Program-made: the position numbers and the translations under genes
Notes under the pieces: model-generated
What the model was told of the DNA's origin: nothing
The model's database searches: none
The model's input: only the letters and a program-made list of their open reading frames with translations
Shown here: positions 10,401 through 22,500 of the stretch, piece by piece
How the letters are laid out: every line of letters begins with the position of its first letter
Numbering within the stretch: position 1 is the first letter of the stretch
Assembly: GCA_002189035.1 (NCBI GenBank)
Contig: NEEC01000065.1
Span: 1 to 32,272 of the forward strand
DNA: 32,272 nucleotides
From: Utricularia gibba
Lineage: Eukaryota > Streptophyta > Magnoliopsida > Lamiales > Lentibulariaceae
Direction of reading: 5' to 3'

Positions 10401-13067
10401 TTTGCATCCAGTTGACCTCATGAGCCATACAGAATCGGGGTCAAGGACCAAGTTCCCAGCGAGACTGGCCGCCACAAAACGAGAAGCGGTTCCTTGAAAA
10501 ACCATGTAGGCAGCCCCCGAAAACCGAACGATAATAAATACATCACTTTATTTGCCGGACTACAACTAACTCTCGGTGCAAGCCAAACCTTACCTTTGTC
10601 CCGTTCCAGGTGCACCCAAAGACCGCCTGCTCAAGTATAAAGTAAGTTGTTGAAAAAATCATGTGGGGTGCACGTGATATCGCAATTTAAACAAATGCAA
10701 CATTGTATTCATCGATTTGCATCCTTTTGTCCTCATGAGCCATAAAGAATCGCGGGCCCGGACCAAGTTCCTAGCGAGACTGGCCGCCACAAAACGAGAA
10801 GCTGTTCCTTGAAAAACCATGTAGGCAACACCGAAAACCGAACGTTAATAAATACATCACTTTCTTTGCCGGGCTACAACTTACTTTGGGCCAAGGCCTA
10901 AGCTGATCTTTTTCCGGTTCCAAGTGCCCCAAAGACCGCCTTCTCATGTATAAAGTAAGTTGTTGAAAAAATCATGTGGGGTGCACGTGACATCGTAATT
11001 TAAACAAATGGATCATTTTTTTTAATCGATTTGCATCCAGTTGACCTCATGAGCCATACAGAATCGGGGTCAAGGACCAAGTTCCCAGCGAGACTGGCCG
11101 CCACAAAACGAGAAGCGGTTCCTTGAAAAACCATGTAGGCAGCCCCCGAAAACCGAACGATAATAAATACATCACTTTATTTGCCGGACTACAACTAACT
11201 CTCGGTGCAAGCCAAACCTTACCTTTGTCCCGTTCCAGGTGCACCCAAAGACCGCCTGCTCAAGTATAAAGTAAGTTGTTGAAAAAATCATGTGGGGTGC
11301 ACGTGATATCGCAATTTAAACAAATGCAACATTGTATTCATCGATTTGCATCCTTTTGTCCTCATGAGCCATAAAGAATCGCGGGCCCGGACCAAGTTCC
11401 TAGCGAGACTGGCCGCCACAAAACGAGAAGCTGTTCCTTGAAAAACCATGTAGGCAACACCGAAAACCGAACGTTAATAAATACATCACTTTCTTTGCCG
11501 GGCTACAACTTACTTTGGGCCAAGGCCTAAGCTGACCTTTTTCCGGTTCCAAGTGCCCCAAGACCGCCTCCTCAGTATAAAGTATGTTGTTAAAAAAATC
11601 ATGTGGGGTGCACGTGACATCGTAATTTAAACAAATGCATCATTTTTTTTAATCGATTTGCATCCAGTTGACCTCATGAGCCATACAGAATCGGGGTCAA
11701 GGACCAAGTTCCCAGCGAGACTGGCCGCCACAAACGAGAAGCGGTTCCTTGAAAAACCATGTAGGCAGCCCCCGAAAACCGAACGATAATAAATACATCA
11801 CTTTATTTGCCGGACTACAACTAACTCTCGGTGCAAGCCAAACCTTACCTTTGTCCCGTTCCAGGTGCACCCAAAGACCGCCTGCTCAAGTATAAAGTAA
11901 GTTGTTGAAAAAATCATGTGGGGTGCACGTGATATCGCAATTTAAACAAATGCAACATTGTATTCATCGATTTGCATCCTTTTGTCCTCATGAGCCATAA
12001 AGAATCGCGGGCCCGGACCAAGTTCCTAGCGAGACTGGCCGCCACAAAACGAGAAGCTGTTCCTTGAAAAACCATGTAGGCAACACCGAAAACCGAACGT
12101 TAATAAATACATCACTTTCTTTGCCGGGCTACAACTTACTTTGGGCCAAGGCCTAAGCTGACCTTTTTCCGGTTCCAAGTGCCCCCAAGACCGCCTCCTC
12201 AGTATAAAGTATGTTGTTAAAAAAATCATGTGGGGTGCACGTGACATCGTAATTTAAACAAATGCATCATTTTTTTTAATCGATTTGCATCCAGTTGACC
12301 TCATGAGCCATACAGAATCGGGGTCAAGGACCAAGTTCCCAGCGAGACTGGCCGCCACAAAACGAGAAGCGGTTCCTTGAAAAACCATGTAGGCAGCCCC
12401 CGAAAACCGAACGATAATAAATACATCACTTTATTTGCCGGACTACAACTAACTCTGGCAAGCCAAACCTTACCTTTGTCCCGTTCCAGGTGCACCCAAA
12501 GACCGCCTGCTCAAGTATAAAGTAAGTTGTTGAAAAAATCATGTGGGGTGCACGTGATATCGCAATTTAAACAAATGCAACATTGTATTCATCGATTTGC
12601 ATCCTTTTGTCCTCATGAGCCATAAAGAATCGCGGGCCCGGACCAAGTTCCTAGCGAGACTGGCCGCCACAAAACGAGAAGCTGTTCCTTGAAAAACCAT
12701 GTAGGCAACACCGAAAACCGAACGTTAATAAATACATCACTTTCTTTGCCGGGCTACAACTTACTTTGGGCCAAGGCCTAAGCTGACCTTTTTCCGGTTC
12801 CAAGTGCCCCAAGACCGCCTCCTCATGTATAAAGTATGTTGTTAAAAAAATCATGTGGGGTGCACGTGACATCGTAATTTAAACAAATGCATCATTTTTT
12901 TTAATCGATTTGCATCCAGTTGACCTCATGAGCCATACAGAATCGGGGTCAAGGACCAAGTTCCCAGCGAGACTGGCCGCCACAAAACGAGAAGCGGTTC
13001 CTTGAAAAACCATGTAGGCAAAACCGAACCACTTTATTTGCCGGACTACAACTAACTCTCGAAGCGA

Positions 13068-13255
13068 TTAAGTATACATGTGGGGTGCACGTGATATCGC
13101 AATTTGCGGACTATGAGCCATACTTCCTAACTGGCTGTTCCTTGAAAAACCATGTAGGCAACACCGAAAACCGAACGTTAATAAATACATCACTTTCTTT
13201 GCCGGGCTACAACTTACTTTGGGCCAAGGCCTAAGCTGACTTTTTCCGGTTCCAA
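13068..13255. repeat. Truncated A monomer (~188 bp)
   Basis: The head up to CATGTGGGG is replaced by a few bases (AAGCGATTAAGTATA). GATATCGCAATTT is then followed directly by GCGGACTATGAGCCATACTT. The T-rich stretch and ATCGATTTGCATCC are lost. The second half from GCTGTTCC (about 13133) onward is normal. Confidence 0.8.
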
Positions 13256-13453
13256 GTGCCCCAAAGACCGCCTGTATAACATGTGGGGTGCACGTGACAA
13301 ATTTAAACAAATGGCCTTGACCTCATGAGCCATACCATTTTTCCTTGAAAAACCACAGCCCCCGAAAACCGAACGATAATAAATACATCACTTTATTTGC
13401 CGGACTACAACTAACTCTCGGGCAAGCCAAACCTTACCTTTGTCCCGTTCCAG
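13256..13453. repeat. Truncated B monomer (198 bp)
   Basis: The head is reduced to GTGCCCCAAAGACCGCCTGT, then CATGTGGGGTGCACGTGAC. Most of the T8 region, the GACTGGCCGCC block and CATGTAGG are gone. From about 13360 (CAGCCCCCG) the tail is normal. Confidence 0.8.
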
Positions 13454-13767
13454 GTGCACCCAAAGACCGCCTGCTCAAGTATAAAGTAAGTTGTTGAAAA
13501 AATCATGTGGGGTGCACGTGATATCGCAATTTAAACAAATGCAACATTGTATTCATCGATTTGCATCCTTTTGTCCTCATGAGCCATAAAGAATCGCGGG
13601 CCCGGACCAAGTTCCTAGCGAGACTGGCCGCCACAAAACGAGAAGCTGTTCCTTGAAAAACCATGTAGGCAACACCGAAAACCGAACGTTAATAAATACA
13701 TCACTTTCTTTGCCGGGCTACAACTTACTTTGGGCCAAGGCCTAAGCTGATCTTTTTCCGGTTCCAA

Positions 13768-14005
13768 GTGCGACCGCCTGTATAACATGTGGGGTGCACG
13801 TGACATCGTAATTTAAACAAATGGATTTGCATCCAGTTGACCTCATTACAGAATCGGGGTCAAGGACCAAGTTCCCAGCGAGACTGGCCGCCACAAAACG
13901 AGAAGCGGTTCCTTGAAAAACCATGTAGGCAGCCCCCGAAAACCGAACGATAATAAATACATCACTTTATTTGCCGGACTACAACTAACAAGCGTCCCGT
14001 TCCAG
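13768..14005. repeat. Truncated B monomer (238 bp)
   Basis: It begins GTGCGACCGCCTGTATAACA, joining a shortened head to the CATGTGGGG block. T8 and ATGAGCC are missing, and near 13989 the tail lacks CTCTCGGTGC..CTTTG. The body from 13830 to 13987 is otherwise ordinary B sequence. Confidence 0.8.
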
Positions 14006-14237
14006 GTGCACCCAAAGACCGCCTACATGTGGGGTGCACGTGATATCGGGGATTTGCATCCTTTTGTCCTCATGAGCCATAAAGAATCGCACCAAGTTCC
14101 TAGCGAGACTGGCCGCCACAAAACGAGAAGCTGTTCCTTGAAAAACCATGTAGGCAACACCGAAAACCGAACGTTAATAAATACATCACTTTCTTTGCCG
14201 GGCTACAACTTACTTTGGGCCAAGGCCTAAGCTGAAA
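14006..14237. repeat. Truncated A monomer (232 bp)
   Basis: The head goes straight from CCGCCT to ACATGTGGGG, and GATATC is followed by GGGGATTTGCATCC. Most of GCGGGCCCGG is missing at 14089 (AATCGCACCAAG). The tail ends CTAAGCTGAAAGTG without the T5-CCGGTTCC block. Confidence 0.8.
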
Positions 14238-14471
14238 GTGCGACCGCCTCTCATCATGTGGGGTGCACGTGACATTGCATCATCGATTTGCATCCAGTTG
14301 ACCTCATGAGCCATACAGAATCGAAGGACCAAGTTCCCAGCGAGACTGGCCGCCACAAAACGAGAAGCGGTTCCTTGAAAAACCATGTAGGCAGCCCCCG
14401 AAAACCGAACGATAATAAATACATCACTTTATTTGCCGGACTACAACTAACTCTCGGTTAAGTTAAACCTT
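14238..14471. repeat. Truncated B monomer (~234 bp)
   Basis: The head is GTGCGACCGCCTCTCATCAT, with the TATAAAG segment missing. GTGACATTGCATCATCGATT then skips the AATTTAAACAAA and T8 segments. The body is normal from about 14284 to 14456. The tail is CTCTCGGTTAAGTTAAACC. Confidence 0.8.
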
Positions 14472-14621
14472 ATCGCAATTTGCAACATTGTATTCATCGA
14501 TTTGCAATGAGGAATCGTGCGAGACTGGCCGCCATCCTTTGTTTAATAAATACATCACTTTCTTTGCCGGGCTACAACTTACTTTGGGCCAAGGCCTAAG
14601 CTGATCTTTTTCCGGTTCCAA
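14472..14621. repeat. Most degraded A monomer (~150 bp)
   Basis: The unit starts at ATCGCAATTTGCAACATTG and continues GATTTGCAATGAGGAATCG, then GACTGGCCGCCATCC and TTTGTTTAATAAATAC. Several blocks are missing. It becomes ordinary A sequence from about 14545 to its end. The left boundary with the previous B is approximate. Confidence 0.75.
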
Positions 14622-16440
14622 GTGCCCCAAAGACCGCCTCTCATGTATAAAGTAAGTTGTTAAAAAATCATGTGGGGTGCACGTGACATCGTAATTTAAA
14701 CAAATGATCATTTTTTTTAATCGATTTGCATCCAGTTGACCTCATGAGCCATACAGAATCGGGGTCAAGGACCAAGTTCCCAGCGAGACTGGCCGCCACA
14801 AAACGAGAAGCGGTTCCTTGAAAAACCATGTAGGCAGCCCCCGAAAACCGAACGATAATAAATACATCACTTTATTTGCCGGACTACAACTAACTCTCGG
14901 TGCAAGCCAAACCTTACCTTTGTCCCGTTCCAGGTGCACCCAAAGACCGCCTGCTCAAGTATAAAGTAAGTTGTTGAAAAAATCATGTGGGGTGCACGTG
15001 ATATCGCAATTTAAACAAATGCAACATTGTATTCATCGATTTGCATCCTTTTGTCCTCATGAGCCATAAAGAATCGCGGGCCCGGACCAAGTTCCTAGCG
15101 AGACTGGCCGCCACAAAACGAGAAGCTGTTCCTTGAAAAACCATGTAGGCAACACCGAAAACCGAACGTTAATAAATACATCACTTTCTTTGCCGGGCTA
15201 CAACTTACTTTGGGCCAAGGCCTAAGCTGACCTTTTTCCGGTTCCAAGTGCCCCAAGACCGCCTTCTCATGTATAAAGTATGTTGTTAAAAAATCATGTG
15301 GGGTGCACGTGACATCGTAATTTAAACAAATGATCATTTTTTTTAATCGATTTGCATCCAGTTGACCTCATGAGCCATACAGAATCGGGTCAAGGACCAA
15401 GTTCCCAGCGAGACTGGCCGCCACAAAACGAGAAGCGGTTCCTTGAAAAACCATGTAGGCAGCCCCCGAAAACCGAACGATAATAAATACATCACTTTAT
15501 TTGCCGGACTACAACTAACTCTCGGTGCAAGCCAAACCTTACCTTTGTCCCGTTCCAGGTGCACCCAAACCGAAGTATAAAGTAAGTTGTTGAAAAAATC
15601 ATGTGGGGTGCACGTGATATCGCAATTTAAACAAATGCAACATTGTATTCATCGATTTGCATCCTTTTGTCCTCATGAGCCATAAAGAATCGCGGGCCCG
15701 GACCAAGTTCCTAGCGAGACTGGCCGCCACAAAACGAGAAGCTGTTCCTTGAAAAACCATGTAGGCAACACCGAAAACCGAACGTTAATAAATACATCAC
15801 TTTCTTTGCCGGGCTACAACTTACTTTGGGCCAAGGCCTAAGCTGATCTTTTTCCGGTTCCAAGTGCGACCGGTATAAAGTAAGTTGTTAAAAAATCATG
15901 TGGGGTGCACGTGACATCATAATTTAAACAAATGGATCATTTTTTTTAATCGATTTGCATCCAGTTGACCTCATGAGCCATACAGAATCGGGGTCAAGGA
16001 CCAAGTTCCCAGCGAGACTGGCCGCCACAAAACGAGAAGCGGTTCCTTGAAAAACCATGTAGGCAGCCCCCGAAAACCGAACGATAATAAATACATCACT
16101 TTATTTGCCGGACTACAACTAACTCTCGGTGCAAGCCAAACCTTACCTTTGTCCCGTTCCAGGTGCACCCAAAGACCGCCTGCTCAAGTATAAAGTAAGT
16201 TGTTGAAAAAATCATGTGGGGTGCACGTGATATCGCAATTTAAACAAATGCAACATTGTATTCATCGATTTGCATCCTTTTGTCCTCATGAGCCATAAAG
16301 AATCGCGGGCCCGGACCAAGTTCCTAGCGAGACTGGCCGCCACAAAACGAGAAGCTGTTCCTTGAAAAACCATGTAGGCAACACCGAAAACCGAACGTTA
16401 ATAAATACATCACTTTCTTTGCCGGGCTACAACTTACTTT

Positions 16441-16530
16441 GGGCCAAGGCCTAAGCTGACCTTCCAAGTTTCCGGTTCCAAGTGTATCCTCATGTATAAA
16501 GTAAGTGAAAAAAAATCATGTGGGGTGCAC
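16441..16530. repeat. Rearranged A/B junction with duplicated TTCCAAG
   Basis: The A tail normally reads GACCTTTTTCCGGTTCCAAG. Here it reads GACCTTCCAAGTTTCCGG and then continues GTTCCAAG, so a TTCCAAG block appears twice. The following B head is shortened to GTGTATCCTCATGTATAAAG with GTAAGTGAAAAAAAATC. The B that starts at 16482 is 301 bp. Confidence 0.8.
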
Positions 16531-17095
16531 GTGACATCATAATTTAAACAAATGCATCATTTTTTTTAATCGATTTGCATCCAGTTGACCTCATGAGCCA
16601 TACAGAATCGGGGTCAAGGACCAAGTTCCCAGCGAGACTGGCCGCCACAAAACGAGAAGCGGTTCCTTGAAAAACCATGTAGGCAGCCCCCGAAAACCGA
16701 ACGATAATAAATACATCACTTTATTTGCCGGACTACAACTAACTCTCGGTGCAAGCCAAACCTTACCTTTGTCCCGTTCCAGGTGCACCCAAAGACCGCC
16801 TGCTCAAGTATAAAGTAAGTTGTTGAAAAAATCATGTGGGTGCACGTGATATCGCAATTTAAACAAATGCAACATTGTATTCATCGATTTGCATCCTTTT
16901 GTCCTCATGAGCCATAAAGAATCGCGGGCCCGGACCAAGTTCCTAGCGAGACTGGCCGCCACAAAACGAGAAGCTGTTCCTTGAAAAACCATGTAGGCAA
17001 CACCGAAAACCGAACGTTAATAAATACATCACTTTCTTTGCCGGGCTACAACTTACTTTGGGCCAAGGCCTAAGCTGATCTTTTTCCGGTTCCAA

Positions 17096-17384
17096 GTGCC
17101 CCCAAGACCGCCTTCTCAGTATAAAGTAAGTTGTTGAAAAAATCATGTGGGGTGCACGTGACATCTAATTTAAACAAATGATCATTTTTTTTAATCGATT
17201 TGCATCCAGTTGACCTCATGAGCCATACAGAATCGGGGTCAAGGACCAAGTTCCCAGCGAGACTGGCCGCCACAAAACGAGAAGCGGTTCCTTGAAAAAC
17301 CATGTATAATAAATACATCACTTTATTTGCCGGACTACAACTAACTCTCGGTGCAAGCCAAACCTTACCTTTGTCCCGTTCCAG
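17096..17384. repeat. B monomer with 23 bp deletion (289 bp)
   Basis: At about 17305/17306 CATGTA joins directly to TAATAAATACATC. The stretch from GGCAGCCCCCG to CCGAACGA is missing, with one base of ambiguity at the joint. The rest is normal apart from GACATCTAATTT, where one or two bases are lost. It is a single clean internal deletion. Confidence 0.88.
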
Positions 17385-18955
17385 GTGCACCCAAAGACCG
17401 CCTGCTCAAGTATAAAGTAAGTTGTTGAAAAAATCATGTGGGTGCACGTGATATCGCAATTTAAACAAATGCAACATTGTATTCATCGATTTGCATCCTT
17501 TTGTCCTCATGAGCCATAAAGAATCGCGGGCCCGGACCAAGTTCCTAGCGAGACTGGCCGCCACAAAACGAGAAGCTGTTCCTTGAAAAACCATGTAGGC
17601 AACACCGAAAACCGAACGTTAATAAATACATCACTTTCTTTGCCGGGCTACAACTTACTTTGGGCCAAGGCCTAAGCTGACCTTTTTCCGGTTCCAAGTG
17701 CCCCCAAGACCGCCTCCTCATGTATAAAGTATGTTGTTAAAAAAATCATGTGGGGTGCACGTGACATCGTAATTTAAACAAATGCATCATTTTTTTTAAT
17801 CGATTTGCATCCAGTTGACCTCATGAGCCATACAGAATCGGGGTCAAGGACCAAGTTCCCAGCGAGACTGGCCGCCACAAAACGAGAAGCGGTTCCTTGA
17901 AAAACCATGTAGGCAGCCCCCGAAAACCGAACGATAATAAATACATCACTTTATTTGCCGGACTACAACTAACTCTCGGTGCAAGCCAAACCTTACCTTT
18001 GTCCCGTTCCAGGTGCACCCAAAGACCGCCTGCTCAAGTATAAAGTAAGTTGTTGAAAAAATCATGTGGGGTGCACGTGATATCGCAATTTAAACAAATG
18101 CAACATTGTATTCATCGATTTGCATCCTTTTGTCCTCATGAGCCATAAAGAATCGCGGGCCCGGACCAAGTTCCTAGCGAGACTGGCCGCCACAAAACGA
18201 GAAGCTGTTCCTTGAAAAACCATGTAGGCAACACGAAAACCGAACGTTAATAAATACATCACTTTCTTTGCCGGGCTACAACTTACTTTGGGCCAAGGCC
18301 TAAGCTGATCTTTTTCCGGTTCCAAGTGCACCCAAAGACCGCCTTCTCATGTATAAAGTAAGTTGTTGAAAAAATCATGTGGGGTGCACGTGACATCATA
18401 ATTTAAACAAATGGATCATTTTTTTTAATCGATTTGCATCCAGTTGACCTCATGAGCCATACAGAATCGGGGTCAAGGACCAAGTTCCCAGCGAGACTGG
18501 CCGCCACAAAACGAGAAGCGGTTCCTTGAAAAACCATGTAGGCAGCCCCCGAAAACCGAACGATAATAAATACATCACTTTATTTGCCGGACTACAACTA
18601 ACTCTCGGTGCAAGCCAAACCTTACCTTTGTCCCGTTCCAGGTGCACCCAAAGACCGCCTGCTCAAGTATAAAGTAAGTTGTTGAAAAAATCATGTGGGG
18701 TGCACGTGATATCGCAATTTAAACAAATGCAACATTGTATTCATCGATTTGCATCCTTTTGTCCTCATGAGCCATAAAGAATCGCGGGCCCGGACCAAGT
18801 TCCTAGCGAGACTGGCCGCCACAAAACGAGAAGCTGTTCCTTGAAAAACCATGTAGGCAACACCGAAAACCGAACGTTAATAAATACATCACTTTCTTTG
18901 CCGGGCTACAACTTACTTTGGGCCAAGGCCTAAGCTGATCTTTTTCCGGTTCCAA

Positions 18956-19572
18956 GTGCCCCAAGACCGCCTCCTCATGTATAAAGTATGTTGTTAAAAA
19001 AATCATGTGGGGTGCACGTGACATCATAATTTAAACAAATGCATCATTTTTTTTAATCGATTTGCATCCAGTTGACCTCATGAGCCATACAGAATCGGGG
19101 TCAAGGACCAAGTTCCCAGCGAGACTGGCCGCCACAAAACGAGAAGCGGTTCCTTGAAAAACCATGTAGGCAGCCCCCGAAAACCGAACGATAATAAATA
19201 CATCACTTTATTTGCCGGACTACAACTAACTGCCCATTAAAGGGCCAAGGCCTAAGCTGGGTTCCAAGAAGACCGCCTCCTCATGTATAAAGTATTGTTG
19301 AAAAAATCATGTGGGGTGCACGTGACATCGTAATTTAAACAAATGCATCATTTTTTTTAATCGATTTGCATCCAGTTGACCTCATGAGCCATACAGAATC
19401 GGGGTCAAGGACCAAGTTCCCAGCGAGACTGGCCGCCACAAAACGAGAAGCGGTTCCTTGAAAAACCATGTAGGCAGCCCCCGAAAACCGAACGATAATA
19501 AATACATCACTTTATTTGCCGGACTACAACTAACTCTCGTGCAAGCCAAACCTTACCTTTGTCCCGTTCCAG
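18956..19572. repeat. Phase break: two B monomers in tandem, first with an A tail
   Basis: A B monomer starts at 18956 and is normal to about 19230 (CTACAACTAACT). A filler GCCCATTAA follows that matches neither type. Then comes the A-type tail AGGGCCAAGGCCTAAGCTG and GGTTCCAAG (to 19268). A second B head (AAGACCGCCTCCTCATG) follows without an A monomer between. The hybrid is 312 bp, so the ~314 bp spacing is kept while one A monomer is effectively lost. An out-of-register exchange between a B and an A monomer would produce this. Confidence 0.9.
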
Positions 19573-22500
19573 GTGCACCCAAAGACCGCCTGCTCAAGTA
19601 TAAAGTAAGTTGTTGAAAAAATCATGTGGGGTGCACGTGATATCGCAATTTAAACAAATGCAACATTGTATTCATCGATTTGCATCCTTTTGTCCTCATG
19701 AGCCATAAAGAATCGCGGGCCCGGACCAAGTTCCTAGCGAGACTGGCCGCCACAAAACGAGAAGCTGTTCCTTGAAAAACCATGTAGGCAACACCGAAAA
19801 CCGAACGTTAATAAATACATCACTTTCTTTGCCGGGCTACAACTTACTTTGGGCCAAGGCCTAAGCTGATCTTTTTCCGGTTCCAAGTGCCCCAAAGACC
19901 GCCTTCTCAAGTATAAAGTAAGTTGTTGAAAAAATCATGTGGGGTGCACGTGACATCATAATTTAAACAAATGGATCATTTTTTTTAATCGATTTGCATC
20001 CAGTTGACCTCATGAGCCATACAGAATCGGGGTCAAGGACCAAGTTCCCAGCGAGACTGGCCGCCACAAAACGAGAAGCGGTTCCTTGAAAAACCATGTA
20101 GGCAGCCCCCGAAAACCGAACGATAATAAATACATCACTTTATTTGCCGGACTACAACTAACTCTCGTGCAAGCCAAACCTTACCTTTGTCCCGTTCCAG
20201 GTGCACCCAAAGACCGCCTGCTCAAGTATAAAGTAAGTTGTTGAAAAAATCATGTGGGGTGCACGTGATATCGCAATTTAAACAAATGCAACATTGTATT
20301 CATCGATTTGCATCCTTTTGTCCTCATGAGCCATAAAGAATCGCGGGCCCGGACCAAGTTCCTAGCGAGACTGGCCGCCACAAAACGAGAAGCTGTTCCT
20401 TGAAAAACCATGTAGGCAACACCGAAAACCGAACGTTAATAAATACATCACTTTCTTTGCCGGGCTACAACTTACTTTGGGCCAAGGCCTAAGCTGACCT
20501 TTTTCCGGTTCCAAGTGCGACCGCCTGTATAAAGTAAAAAAAATCATGTGGGTGCACGTGACATCGTAATTTAAACAAATGCATCATTTTTTTTAATCGA
20601 TTTGCATCCAGTTGACCTCATGAGCCATACAGAATCGGGGTCAAGGACCAAGTTCCCAGCGAGACTGGCCGCCACAAAACGAGAAGCGGTTCCTTGAAAA
20701 ACCATGTAGGCAGCCCCCGAAAACCGAACGATAATAAATACATCACTTTATTTGCCGGACTACAACTAACTCTCGGTGCAAGCCAAACCTTACCTTTGTC
20801 CCGTTCCAGGTGCACCCAAAGACCGCCTGCTCAAGTATAAAGTAAGTTGTTGAAAAAATCATGTGGGGTGCACGTGATATCGCAATTTAAACAAATGCAA
20901 CATTGTATTCATCGATTTGCATCCTTTTGTCCTCATGAGCCATAAAGAATCGCGGCCCGGACCAAGTTCCTAGCGAGACTGGCCGCCACAAAACGAGAAG
21001 CTGTTCCTTGAAAAACCATGTAGGCAACACCGAAAACCGAACGTTAATAAATACATCACTTTCTTTGCCGGGCTACAACTTACTTTGGGCCAAGGCCTAA
21101 GCTGATCTTTTTCCGGTTCCAAGTGCACCCAAAGACCGCCTTCTCAAGTATAAAGTAAGTTGTTGAAAAAATCATGTGGGTGCACGTGACATCATAATTT
21201 AAACAAATGGATCATTTTTTTTAATCGATTTGCATCCAGTTGACCTCATGAGCCATACAGAATCGGGGTCAAGGACCAAGTTCCCAGCGAGACTGGCCGC
21301 CACAAACGAGAAGCGGTTCCTTGAAAAACCATGTAGGCAGCCCCGAAAACCGAACGATAATAAATACATCACTTTATTTGCCGGACTACAACTAACTCTC
21401 GGTGCAAGCCAAACCTTACCTTTGTCCCGTTCCAGGTGCACCCAAAGACCGCCTGCTCAAGTATAAAGTAAGTTGTTGAAAAAATCATGTGGGGTGCACG
21501 TGATATCGCAATTTAAACAAATGCAACATTGTATTCATCGATTTGCATCCTTTTGTCCTCATGAGCCATAAAGAATCGCGGGCCCGGACCAAGTTCCTAG
21601 CGAGACTGGCCGCCACAAAACGAGAAGCTGTTCCTTGAAAAACCATGTAGGCAACACCGAAAACCGAACGTTAATAAATACATCACTTTCTTTGCCGGGC
21701 TACAACTTACTTTGGGCCAAGGCCTAAGCTGATCTTTTTCCGGTTCCAAGTGCACCCAAGACCGCCTTCTCAAGTATAAAGTAAGTTGTTGAAAAAATCA
21801 TGTGGGGTGCACGTGACATCATAATTTAAACAAATGATCATTTTTTTTAATCGATTTGCATCCAGTTGACCTCATGAGCCATACAGAATCGGGGTCAAGG
21901 ACCAAGTTCCCAGCGAGACTGGCCGCCACAAAACGAGAAGCGGTTCCTTGAAAAACCATGTAGGCAGCCCCCGAAAACCGAACGATAATAAATACATCAC
22001 TTTATTTGCCGGACTACAACTAACTCTCGGTGCAAGCCAAACCTTACCTTTGTCCCGTTCCAGGTGCACCCAAAGACCGCCTGCTCAAGTATAAAGTAAG
22101 TTGTTGAAAAAATCATGTGGGGTGCACGTGATATCGCAATTTAAACAAATGCAACATTGTATTCATCGATTTGCATCCTTTTGTCCTCATGAGCCATAAA
22201 GAATCGCGGGCCCGGACCAAGTTCCTAGCGAGACTGGCCGCCACAAAACGAGAAGCTGTTCCTTGAAAAACCATGTAGGCAACACCGAAAACCGAACGTT
22301 AATAAATACATCACTTTCTTTGCCGGGCTACAACTTACTTTGGGCCAAGGCCTAAGCTGACCTTTTTCCGGTTCCAAGTGCCCCCCAAGACCGCCTTCCT
22401 CATGTATAAAGTAAGTTGTTGAAAAAATCATGTGGGGTGCACGTGACATCATAATTTAAACAAATGGATCATTTTTTTTAATCGATTTGCATCCAGTTGA

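Larger units (their letters stand above)
1..12803. repeat. Left regular sub-array, 21 A and 20 B monomers
   Basis: Strict A-B alternation throughout. A monomers start at 1, 625, 1250, 1873, 2499, 3125, 3754, 4383, 5009, 5633, 6247, 6875, 7487, 8112, 8733, 9359, 9986, 10610, 11239, 11865 and 12490. B monomers start at 313, 939, 1563, 2184, 2813, 3439, 4068, 4696, 5323, 5936, 6561, 7188, 7800, 8425, 9044, 9673, 10299, 10924, 11553 and 12179. Lengths are mostly 310-315 bp. Exceptions are the A at 5633 (303 bp) and the B at 7188 (299 bp). B heads here are a mixture of b1, b2 and recombinant forms. The A at 8733 begins GTGCCCC, a head otherwise typical of B. Confidence 0.95.
12804..14621. repeat. 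Eroded island: eight monomers, most with multiple internal deletions
   Basis: Monomers can still be traced: B 12804, A about 13068, B 13256, A 13454 (full length), B 13768, A 14006, B 14238, A about 14472. Together they occupy 1,818 bp where about 2.5 kb would be expected. Up to about 13020 the sequence is normal. Then pieces are missing from most units, leaving intact blocks such as CATGTGGGGTGCACGTGA, ATGAGCCATA and AAATACATCACTTT in the correct order. No inserted foreign DNA of any length is visible. The A/B order is preserved, so this is loss within units rather than shuffling. Either a genuinely decayed patch or a poorly resolved consensus would give this pattern. Confidence 0.9.
14622..18955. 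repeat. Middle regular sub-array, 7 B and 7 A monomers
   Basis: Alternation resumes at once after the eroded island. B monomers start at 14622, 15248, 15864, 16482, 17096, 17698 and 18326. A monomers start at 14934, 15559, 16163, 16783, 17385, 18013 and 18642. Heads are often trimmed: the A at 15559 reads GTGCACCCAAACCGAAGTAT, and the B at 15864 reads GTGCGACCGGTATAAAG. From 17698 the units are clean again. Confidence 0.93.

Noticed and set aside
13021-14560. Transposon or foreign insertion as the cause of the irregular stretch
   Set aside because: Nearly all the sequence there can be assigned to A or B monomer blocks in the proper order. There are no terminal repeats, target-site duplications or long non-satellite segments.
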